The translations under genes were made by a program, and so were the position numbers. A model generated the notes under the pieces. It was not told where the DNA came from. It did no database searches and saw nothing but the letters and a program-made list of their open reading frames with translations. A stretch of 27,944 bases of DNA from Eubacterium sp. TM05-53 (GTDB lineage Bacteria; Bacillota_I; Bacilli_A; Erysipelotrichales; Erysipelotrichaceae): contig NZ_QSPK01000002.1 in assembly GCF_003436425.1 (NCBI RefSeq), positions 44,307 through 72,250 on the forward strand, given 5' to 3'. Numbering within the stretch: position 1 is the stretch's first letter; each line of letters starts with the position of its first letter. Shown in pieces: positions 7,269-13,912 of this stretch.

Positions 7269-8441
7269 ATGGCAAAGAAAAAGAGAAAAGTAAATACGAA
7301 GAGAATCGCAATTGTTGTGATGATTCCAGTTATTTGTATCGCATTATTGATTGCGAATTTTACAAGTATTCGTTTGAGTATTAAAGGGTATCACAAAGAA
7401 GATAAAAAGGTTGTTTTAAAATTAGAGAAGGAAGACATCAAAGACATTTTGGATTATGATCAAATCATTGATATTTCAAAATGGGATAAAGTAAAGAATG
7501 ATGCACATTACTTGTTGTATGATGAATATTACAGGGCTTCAAAAAAGAGTGTAAAAAAAGTAGTGTATTATATTGATTCTTACTATGAAAGAATGGAAGA
7601 TTTGAACTATTTAGGATATACATCGGATATTCTATTTAAAAATTCAGATATATATACCATTTCTAATTTAGATACATTGATTTCAGCCAATGTACCTTAT
7701 AAAAAGGCAAAGAAATATTTATCTATTAAAGGGGCACAAATTACAGACATCAAAGAATATGTGGCTTCTGGGTTAAGCCCATTAAAGGCTGTGCTACAAG
7801 TATCTTATCCAGGTATTGATTCAAGTAAAAAAGATAGTCGTTCTTATACGATTGAAAATCCAGAGGATACATTGATTCTAATTAAGAATGGATTTAGTGT
7901 TCCAAGCGATTATGTGCCTAAGGATCTAAGAGATGTGAATATTCCTTATGAAACAGAAGTTGGACAAATGAGAGATGAAGCGGCAAGCGCCTTAGAAAAA
8001 ATGTATAAGGATGGCTTGAAACAAGGTTATAGTATTGCGGTCAAGAGTTCATATCGTTCTTATGAAACACAATTAGCTGTATACAATGAGTATTTTGCGA
8101 TGTATGATGCAGCCTATGCGGCAAGTTTAGTTTCGATTCCAGGATCAAGTGAACACCAATGTGGATTGAGCGTGGATCTAACAAGTCAAAGTGTATTGGA
8201 TGGAACGTATGGAACATTTGGTGAAACCCCAGACTATGATTGGGTTGAACAAAATGCCTATAAATATGGATTCATTTTACGTTTTCCAGAAAATGCAGGA
8301 GACCGTACAGGAGCTACCAATGAGCCATGGCACTTTAGATATGTAGGAAAAGAAGCAGCTAAAGAAATTTATGATAAGGGATGGATCTTAGAAGATTATA
8401 TTGAGCATCATGGATTTACATACAATTTGCGTTTGAATTGA
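7269..8441 (+). CDS. Membrane-anchored VanY-type D-alanyl-D-alanine carboxypeptidase (peptidase M15B)
   Basis: A 390-residue cell-envelope zinc peptidase that trims the terminal D-Ala of peptidoglycan stem peptides. It has a very basic N-terminus (AKKKRKVNTKR), one membrane segment at about 12-32, an extracellular linker region of about 180 residues of unknown fold, then the M15B domain (about 225-390). Zinc and catalytic motifs are complete: SSYRSYETQ (about 260), SEHQCGLSVD with H296 and D303, and EPWHFR with E352 and H355. I chose ATG 7269 because TTG 7257 would precede the predicted transcription start and GGTGAG sits just before ATG 7269. There is no vancomycin-resistance context here, so a housekeeping wall-remodelling role is likelier. 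Confidence 0.85.
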   Translation: MAKKKRKVNTKRIAIVVMIPVICIALLIANFTSIRLSIKGYHKEDKKVVLKLEKEDIKDILDYDQIIDISKWDKVKNDAHYLLYDEYYRASKKSVKKVVYYIDSYYERMEDLNYLGYTSDILFKNSDIYTISNLDTLISANVPYKKAKKYLSIKGAQITDIKEYVASGLSPLKAVLQVSYPGIDSSKKDSRSYTIENPEDTLILIKNGFSVPSDYVPKDLRDVNIPYETEVGQMRDEAASALEKMYKDGLKQGYSIAVKSSYRSYETQLAVYNEYFAMYDAAYAASLVSIPGSSEHQCGLSVDLTSQSVLDGTYGTFGETPDYDWVEQNAYKYGFILRFPENAGDRTGATNEPWHFRYVGKEAAKEIYDKGWILEDYIEHHGFTYNLRLN

Positions 8442-8466
8442 CGAATATAAAGGAATTGGTTTTAAC
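8438..8466 (+). promoter_or_regulatory. Possible promoter of the ZIP transporter gene
   Basis: TTGACG (8438-8443, overlapping the previous stop codon), a 17-base spacer, TTTAAC (8461-8466). The -35 is strong and the -10 weak (4 of 6). It would give a leader of about 12 bases containing GGGTGAT. Confidence 0.4.
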
Positions 8467-8484
8467 TAACTATGGGTGATAATT

Positions 8485-9231
8485 ATGTGGTTAGGATTAC
8501 TAATTCCTTTTTTTGGTACAACACTAGGTTCAGCCGTTGTATATTTTATGGAAAATAAAAATAATGAACTCTTATCACGATGTTTTTCAGGCATTGCATC
8601 TGGTGTCATGGTGGCTGCAAGTATTTGGTCCTTATTGATTCCAGCGATGGAACAAGAAAAGAATATCTTGGTCATTGTACTTGGGATTTTCTTAGGAGCT
8701 GTATTGCTTCTAGGATTGGATTGCTTTATACCTCATATACATCCTGGAACCGAGGATGAGGAGGGAAAAGAGTCGCATCTTAAGAAAACGACAAAACTAG
8801 TTTTTGCGGTTACTTTACATAATATTCCAGAAGGTATGGCTGTAGGTGTGGTATTGGCGCAAGCTTTAAATACACAAAATCTTTTTTCCGCTTTAGCCCT
8901 ATCCATCGGAATTGCGATACAAAATTTTCCCGAAGGCGCTATTTTATCATTGCCCTTAAAGAGTAATGGCTGTTCAAAACATAAGGCGTTTTTGATTGGT
9001 TCATTATCGGGGATTGTCGAACCTATATTTGGCTATATTACAATTTTGTTTTCAAATTGGATCCTACAATGTTTGCCACTTTGTTTAAGTTTTGCGGCAG
9101 GTGCCATGTTGTTTGTGGTAGTTGAAGAACTTGTACCTGAAATGGCACAAGGAAAACACTCGAATCTTCCAACACTTTCTTTCTTGTTTGGGTTCTGTAT
9201 CATGATGGTGTTGGATGTGATTTTAGGATAA
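8485..9231 (+). CDS. ZIP-family divalent metal transporter (GufA/ZupT-like)
   Basis: A 248-residue inner-membrane protein with about eight hydrophobic segments, importing zinc or another divalent metal. The two ZIP metal-site motifs are present: HNIPEGMAVG (112-121, helix 4) and QNFPEGAILS (146-155, helix 5), as in the GufA branch. Between helices 3 and 4 lies a charged, His-containing loop (PHIHPGTEDEEGKESHLKK, about 83-101), the usual cytosolic metal-sensing loop. I start at ATG 8485, seven bases after GGGTGAT, rather than GTG 8476, which overlaps that site. Metal preference cannot be read. Confidence 0.88.
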   Translation: MWLGLLIPFFGTTLGSAVVYFMENKNNELLSRCFSGIASGVMVAASIWSLLIPAMEQEKNILVIVLGIFLGAVLLLGLDCFIPHIHPGTEDEEGKESHLKKTTKLVFAVTLHNIPEGMAVGVVLAQALNTQNLFSALALSIGIAIQNFPEGAILSLPLKSNGCSKHKAFLIGSLSGIVEPIFGYITILFSNWILQCLPLCLSFAAGAMLFVVVEELVPEMAQGKHSNLPTLSFLFGFCIMMVLDVILG

Positions 9232-9325
9232 GCTTTCATTTTTTTCAGAAAAGAGTTAAAATTATTTTACATAATGTAGAAGACCAATTGGAATTCTGCA
9301 TTTTCTTTTGGGAAGGGTGAAGGCG

Positions 9326-10669
9326 TTGGAAAGTACAGATTTATTAAAGGGAAGTATATGGAAGTCGATTTTGATTTTTTCTTTACCATTACTTGTAGGA
9401 AATTTATTTCAACAATTATATAATACAGTCGATTCGTATGTGGTAGGTAACTTTGTCAGTTCGCATGCTCTTGCAGCTGTAGGACAATCTACTTCTATTA
9501 TTAATATGTTAGTTGGCTTCTTTATGGGATTATCTACGGGTGCTGGTGTTGTGATTGCACAATATTTTGGGGCAAAAGAAACAAAAAAGATGCAGGATTC
9601 CATCCATACATCTTTAGCTTTAACTTTAGTTTTATGTGTGTTATTCACCATATTAGGTGTTGCTCTATCTAAACCCATCTTAGTTATGATTGGTTCTCCT
9701 AAAGAAGTTTTGCCTTTAGCTGTAATTTATCTACAAATCTATTTTGCGGGTGTTTCCTTTTCGTTAATTTATAATATGGGAGCTGGAATATTAAGAGCTT
9801 TGGGTGATAGTAAAAATCCATTGATCTATTTAGTTGTATCGAGTTTAGTTAATATAGTATTAGACTTTGTGTTTGTGATCTATTTTAACCTAGGCGTTGC
9901 CGGCGTTGGTATTGCGACAACTTTGGCACAGTTTGTTTCAGCCATTCTAGTTATGCGCGAGTTAATGCATACGGATAAGGATTATAAGGTATATATTTCT
10001 AAAATTCGTTTTTGTAAGCCAATCCTATCAAGGATTATTTCTATAGGAATACCGGCAGCACTACAAAATAGTATTGTTTCCTTTTCAAACGTAATTGTCC
10101 AATCGTATATTTCTAGATTTGGTTCGGCTGCAGTTGCAGGCTATAGTACAACGACGAAGTTGGATGGATTCTTACAGCTTCCAATTCAAAGTTTCTCAAT
10201 GGCCATTACAACATTTGTGGGACAGAACTATGGAGCTCAAAACTATAAGCGTGTAAGAAAAGGTTTATATACAACACTATTGATGTGTGAAGTTATCATC
10301 GCATTAGGAGCTTTCTTGATTTATACAAATGGAGAGTTCTTAGTTGGGTTGTTCTCACAAGATAAAGATGTAATTGTAGCTGGTGTGACTATGATTTCTG
10401 TCTTTGCGCCAGGATATATCTTCCTTCCTTTATCCCATATTACGGCAGGTGCATTAAGAGGAGTAGGCTTATCGAAGATTCCAATGTATTCGATGATTTT
10501 ATGTTTCGTTATTTTAAGACAAGTCTATTTATTTGTGGCAACACAATTTAGTTCAGAATTAATTACTGTATTCTTAGGTTGGCCACTAACATGGATCGTA
10601 AATGCAGCACTATTAATGGGGTATTATCATATATATTCAAAGAAACTAGTAAGAGGCGATATTTATTAA
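9326..10669 (+). CDS. MATE-family efflux transporter (first copy)
   Basis: A 447-residue, 12-helix multidrug/organic-compound extrusion protein. The N-terminus (LLKGSIWKSILIFSLPLLVG) and the LYNTVDSYVVGNFV segment in helix 2 are typical of the DinF/NorM-like MATE group of Bacillota; a second repeat with GIPAALQNS and FVGQNYGAQN mirrors the first half. It exports substrates using a Na+ or H+ gradient; the cargo is unknown. TTG 9326 is the best start, preceded by AAGGGTGA; TTG 9308 and GTG 9317 have no spaced binding site. The last codons (R-G-D-I-Y-stop) lie inside the terminator, and the same codons recur 1.87 kb downstream as part of a direct repeat. Confidence 0.88.
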   Translation: MESTDLLKGSIWKSILIFSLPLLVGNLFQQLYNTVDSYVVGNFVSSHALAAVGQSTSIINMLVGFFMGLSTGAGVVIAQYFGAKETKKMQDSIHTSLALTLVLCVLFTILGVALSKPILVMIGSPKEVLPLAVIYLQIYFAGVSFSLIYNMGAGILRALGDSKNPLIYLVVSSLVNIVLDFVFVIYFNLGVAGVGIATTLAQFVSAILVMRELMHTDKDYKVYISKIRFCKPILSRIISIGIPAALQNSIVSFSNVIVQSYISRFGSAAVAGYSTTTKLDGFLQLPIQSFSMAITTFVGQNYGAQNYKRVRKGLYTTLLMCEVIIALGAFLIYTNGEFLVGLFSQDKDVIVAGVTMISVFAPGYIFLPLSHITAGALRGVGLSKIPMYSMILCFVILRQVYLFVATQFSSELITVFLGWPLTWIVNAALLMGYYHIYSKKLVRGDIY

Positions 10670-10682
10670 TCGTCTCTTTTTT
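10652..10682 (+). terminator. Terminator of the first MATE gene (repeat copy 1)
   Basis: Stem AGAGGCGAT (10652-10660) with ATCGTCTCT (10669-10677), one G-T pair, eight-base loop, six T. The MATE stop codon sits at the loop/right-arm junction. Confidence 0.85.
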
Positions 10683-10725
10683 ATACCCTTGAAGCTAAAA
10701 TAATAAATGGGTATAATGGGTATAA
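10653..10725. repeat. Direct repeat copy 1 flanking the ATPase gene
   Basis: Bases 10653-10687 match 12525-12560 with a single substitution (A10668/G12540) and one extra T. Looser similarity continues through AAATGGGT...TGGGTATAA to 10725 (copy 2: to 12586). The copy holds the last MATE codons, the terminator and a TATACCC/GGGTATA inverted pair. Confidence 0.85.
10689..10717 (+). promoter_or_regulatory. Promoter of the inserted ATPase gene
   Basis: TTGAAG (10689-10694), a 17-base spacer, TATAAT (10712-10717). The -10 is embedded in two tandem GGGTATAA words (10709-10716 and 10718-10725), which pair with TATACCC at 10682-10688, a possible operator. AGGTGAT follows, five bases before the ATG. 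Confidence 0.75.
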
Positions 10726-10745
10726 CAAATGGTAGGTGATCGTAT

Positions 10746-12518
10746 ATGAATCATGAAGAAATAATAGCTCGTATTGCAGAAATTGAGCGTGAGATTGCCG
10801 TTTTACCGGCTGGTGGTGTTTCTAAAAAGAATGTACATGGTAAAATATATTATTATCATAGAATCACTCAGAATGGTAAGCGAATGGAAAAATATGTAAA
10901 AGCTGAAGATGTCGATGAACTTAAATCGAATATTGAGAAAAGAAGAAAATTAGAAAAGGAATTAAAAAAGCTAAAACAATGTATGCCTAAAGAAAAAAAT
11001 CTTGATTTTAAGACAAAGGTGATTTTTGGCGATAGATTAAAATCTTTAGTTTCAATTACACGAAACTATAAAAAAAGAGAATGTATACAAATGCTTAGAG
11101 ATTATATCTTCAAAGATATAGCTGATAAAGTGTTCATATTGTATGGATTAAGACGAACTGGAAAAACAACATTGATTCGTCAGATTATCTTAGAATTGTC
11201 TGAATCTGATTTTGAAAAAGCTGCATTTATTCAAGTTACATCAAGAGATTCTTTATCCGATATTGATGAAGATTTAAGATTGTTAGAAAAAAATGGATAT
11301 AAATATGTGTTTTTAGATGAAGTTACATTGATGGAAGATTTCATTGAAGGAGCTGCTTTATTTTCAGATATTTATGCCAGCAGCGGAATGAAAATTGTTC
11401 TTTCTGGAACGGATTCGCTTGGTTTTGCGTTTTCTAAAGAAGAACAATTATATGATCGATGTATTATGCTACATACTACATTTATTCCATACAGAGAATT
11501 TGAAAATGTACTTGGTATATATGGGATTGATGAGTATATACGTTATGGTGGAACAATGAGTCTTGGTGGAATCAATTATAATGCGAGCACACCATTTTCA
11601 AACATTAAGGATACAGAAGAATATATTAATACGTCAATTGCGAAGAATATCCAACATTCTTTAAAGATGTATCAATATGGTGGTCATTTTCGTCAACTCT
11701 TAGATTTATATGAAAAAGGAGAGCTTACGAATGTGATTAATCGAGTAGTCGAAGATATGAATCATAGATTTACAAAAAGTGTTGTAGAAAGTACATTTAA
11801 GTCTCACGATATAGGAGTCACTGCCAATAATTTATTGAGAGATAGAGTGGATCCAATAAATATTCGAAAGCATATGGAACTAGATAAGGTGACTTCTGGC
11901 ATTAAGGAAATGCTTGATATTTTAAATAAGGAAGAACAAAGTATTGATATAAGTGATGCACATATGACTCAAATTAAAGAGTATTTGGCGATATTAGATT
12001 TGATAAAAGAAATTGATTTAGAATATTTGCCGGAAGTAAACCAGAAGAGAAAAATTGTAGTGGTTACACAACCTGGTTTAAGATATGCGCAAGCCGAGGC
12101 CATTGTTGAAAATCTTCTTTTAGATGAAAAATTCCAAGAGTTAGATGTCCAAAAAAGGACACGTATTTTAGAACGTTTACTTAATGAAATTCGTGGCAGA
12201 ATGATGGAGGATATTATTCTTTTGGAAACAAAACTCGCAAAAAAGGATAAACATGTTTTTAAATTGCAATTTCCAATTGGTGAATTTGATATGGTTGTGC
12301 AAGATCCAAAAACATTATCTTGTGAGATTTACGAAATCAAATATAGTAACCAACGAGTTCGAGAACAATATCGACATATAAATGATGAAGAAAAATGTGC
12401 AATGACTACACATCGATATGGCAATATTACCGGAAGGTATGTGATTTATCGTGGAGAAAATGCAGAACTGGATACCATTCAGTATTTAAATGTTGAAGAT
12501 TATTTAAAAAGTTTATAG
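10746..12518 (+). CDS. AAA-family ATPase with C-terminal PD-(D/E)XK-like motif (DUF4143/COG1373-like)
   Basis: A 590-residue protein of unknown function. The N-terminal 80 residues are a charged coiled coil around a small strand-rich piece GKIYYYHRITQNGKRMEKY (32-50), which looks like an appended DNA- or RNA-binding module. The P-loop domain has Walker A YGLRRTGKTT (133-142), Walker B YVFLDEV (187-193) and a sensor-like LSGTDS (219-224). The middle is helical. The end carries GEFDMVV (D515) and EIYEIKYS (E530, K532), the D...E-x-K spacing of PD-(D/E)XK nucleases. Proteins of this general type are common in gut anaerobes, often variable between strains, and lack an assigned role; defence or mobile-element maintenance are guesses. 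It is monocistronic, bracketed by direct repeats. Confidence 0.8.
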   Translation: MNHEEIIARIAEIEREIAVLPAGGVSKKNVHGKIYYYHRITQNGKRMEKYVKAEDVDELKSNIEKRRKLEKELKKLKQCMPKEKNLDFKTKVIFGDRLKSLVSITRNYKKRECIQMLRDYIFKDIADKVFILYGLRRTGKTTLIRQIILELSESDFEKAAFIQVTSRDSLSDIDEDLRLLEKNGYKYVFLDEVTLMEDFIEGAALFSDIYASSGMKIVLSGTDSLGFAFSKEEQLYDRCIMLHTTFIPYREFENVLGIYGIDEYIRYGGTMSLGGINYNASTPFSNIKDTEEYINTSIAKNIQHSLKMYQYGGHFRQLLDLYEKGELTNVINRVVEDMNHRFTKSVVESTFKSHDIGVTANNLLRDRVDPINIRKHMELDKVTSGIKEMLDILNKEEQSIDISDAHMTQIKEYLAILDLIKEIDLEYLPEVNQKRKIVVVTQPGLRYAQAEAIVENLLLDEKFQELDVQKRTRILERLLNEIRGRMMEDIILLETKLAKKDKHVFKLQFPIGEFDMVVQDPKTLSCEIYEIKYSNQRVREQYRHINDEEKCAMTTHRYGNITGRYVIYRGENAELDTIQYLNVEDYLKSL

Positions 12519-12524
12519 AGAATC

Positions 12525-12555
12525 GAGGCGATATTTATTGATCGTCTCTTTTTTT
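12525..12555 (+). terminator. Terminator after the ATPase gene (repeat copy 2)
   Basis: Stem GAGGCGAT (12525-12532) with ATCGTCTC (12541-12548), eight-base loop, seven T (12549-12555). It faces the minus-strand rpoN terminator 54 bases away. Confidence 0.85.
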
Positions 12556-12586
12556 ATACCACCTATAAAATGGGTGGTGGGTATAA
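12525..12586. repeat. Direct repeat copy 2 flanking the ATPase gene
   Basis: See copy 1 at 10653-10725. This copy also contains R-G-D-I-Y-stop codons (TGA instead of TAA) with no gene attached, then the terminator and TATACC...GGGTATAA. Confidence 0.85.
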
Positions 12587-12608
12587 AAGATAGTATTGCA
12601 TAGAGAAG

Positions 12609-12638
12609 AAAAAACATGGGAAATATATTAACCCATGT
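12609..12638 (-). terminator. Terminator of rpoN with the stop codon in its loop
   Basis: ACATGGG/CCCATGT stem (12614-12620 and 12632-12638), an 11-base loop that contains the rpoN TAA (12628-12630), then six T on the minus strand. Confidence 0.8.
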
Positions 12639-13854
12639 GTATAGCTTGTTTTTTTCTTTGTTTCGAATTCGGAATATTTAATTCCTTTCGATATTTAGAT
12701 ATGGTTCTTCTAGATGCGTAGAGTTCCATATTTTCTAATTCCTCTACAATTTCTTCATCTTGTAGAGGATTTTCTGTATCTTCCGCTTCGATCAATAATT
12801 GAATGGCTTTTTGAATAGAGTCTTTGCTGCTTCCTTTGTGTGTCTTTGAAATAAATAAATCTTTTACAGGATACATATGATTATTAAATTCATAATATTT
12901 ATCACTCAGAGTCCTAGAAACGGTTGAAATCGAGTAGCCAGATTCTTGAGCAATTTCTTTAAGTGTGCATTCTTTTAAATCATCTTGAAATAGAAAATAA
13001 TTCTTTTGATGTGTGATCAATATATTTGCGAGTAGAAGAATGGTTTTGTTCCGACGGTTGATACTATCTATATAAAACTTAGCTTCATTTAAATATTTTT
13101 TAGCTTCTTTTGACAATTTTACTTCTTCACAATGAAGCGATAGATTTCCCATTTCTTTGGGGATGATTTTTAATTGATCTTCATCAATTTCAATTGTGAA
13201 TTCAGGTAAAGCTAAATTTGTCGTACTTTCTGTGTCATATTCACTGCAAGGAAATGGATTGCACTCTTGCATGTGTGCTAATTCATCAAATACGGATTCA
13301 TAAGATATATCTAAAGATTCAGAAATTGTATAGAAATCTTTTTCTTCAAGTTCTTTTGAATAATTCTTTAAAATAGTGTATGCGATTGTATAGCCTTTTT
13401 CTTTTAATTGAATCATTAAAGAATCAATACTATTTTTAGCGGCCACACCAATGGGTTCAAAGGTTTGAATGAAAGATAGTGTTTCTTCAAACTGTGTTTT
13501 AGTACATTTTAAGTCCGATAGGACAGTTTGGATGTCTTGATCAAAGAAGCCATGACTATCTAAGGATTCAATAATATAATGGGCAATGGGTTCATTGTAT
13601 TTTTTAGTGCTTGTATGCAGCTGTAAATAAAGTTCATCCTTTAGACTTGGCTTATTTGAAATGCCTGCTTCAAGATATTGTTGGATATCTTGACTTGGAG
13701 TGTATTCTAAAAAGGGATTATTTTGACTGACATTATATAAGAGATCCGATAAAGTCTGTCTATCTTTACTTAATATTTCTAGATGCGACTTTAAACCTGT
13801 TGTCATGTGGAGTGTTTGTTTGTAGGTATGTGTATAAATCAAATCTTGTTTCAT
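12628..13854 (-). CDS. rpoN: RNA polymerase sigma-54 factor
   Basis: A 408-residue alternative sigma factor that recognises -24/-12 promoters and needs an AAA+ activator. The N-terminal region I pattern is visible (YKQTLHMTTGLKSHLEIL, 11-28); the core-binding domain follows, then the HTH (LKEIAQESGYSISTVSRTL, about 298-316) and the C-terminal RpoN box ASRRTISKYR (380-389), which reads the -24 element. Shorter than E. coli RpoN (477), as in other Bacillota. Region I is needed, so ATG 13854 must be the start, yet no Shine-Dalgarno sequence precedes it. A TATAAC hexamer at 13865-13870 (minus) would give an almost leaderless mRNA. It is divergent from the activator gene it serves. Confidence 0.93.
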   Translation of the reverse strand: MKQDLIYTHTYKQTLHMTTGLKSHLEILSKDRQTLSDLLYNVSQNNPFLEYTPSQDIQQYLEAGISNKPSLKDELYLQLHTSTKKYNEPIAHYIIESLDSHGFFDQDIQTVLSDLKCTKTQFEETLSFIQTFEPIGVAAKNSIDSLMIQLKEKGYTIAYTILKNYSKELEEKDFYTISESLDISYESVFDELAHMQECNPFPCSEYDTESTTNLALPEFTIEIDEDQLKIIPKEMGNLSLHCEEVKLSKEAKKYLNEAKFYIDSINRRNKTILLLANILITHQKNYFLFQDDLKECTLKEIAQESGYSISTVSRTLSDKYYEFNNHMYPVKDLFISKTHKGSSKDSIQKAIQLLIEAEDTENPLQDEEIVEELENMELYASRRTISKYRKELNIPNSKQRKKQAIHMG

Positions 13855-13860
13855 ATGTAT

Positions 13861-13876
13861 ATATGTTATAACATAT
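13861..13876. promoter_or_regulatory. Perfect 16-bp palindrome in the rpoN/activator intergenic region
   Basis: ATATGTTATAACATAT is a perfect palindrome lying between the two divergent starts, overlapping the likely rpoN -10 (TATAAC, minus) and adjoining the activator's -10. A dimeric regulator bound here could affect both genes; the AT content means chance is also possible. Confidence 0.5.
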
Positions 13877-13878
13877 TA

Positions 13879-13887
13879 TGGTATAAT
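13879..13887 (+). promoter_or_regulatory. Extended -10 of the LevR-like activator gene
   Basis: TGGTATAAT (TGn plus TATAAT) 25 bases before the ATG, followed by GTGGAGGGG as ribosome binding site. No clear -35. Confidence 0.6.
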
Positions 13888-13912
13888 AATTCAAAAAAAG
13901 TGGAGGGGTCGT

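Larger units (their letters stand above)
10653..12586 (+). mobile_element. Putative inserted unit carrying a single ATPase gene between target duplications
   Basis: The unit between the two copies holds one promoter, one gene and nothing else visible; no integrase or transposase. Copy 2 still encodes R-G-D-I-Y-stop although no MATE gene precedes it, so one copy must be a duplicate. This is the pattern left when DNA enters the 3' end of a gene and restores it. Mechanism unknown; simple segmental duplication is the alternative. Confidence 0.45.

Noticed and set aside
9247..9275. Promoter for the first MATE gene (CATAAT at 9270)
   Set aside because: No acceptable -35 or TGn extension at the right distance; too weak to list.
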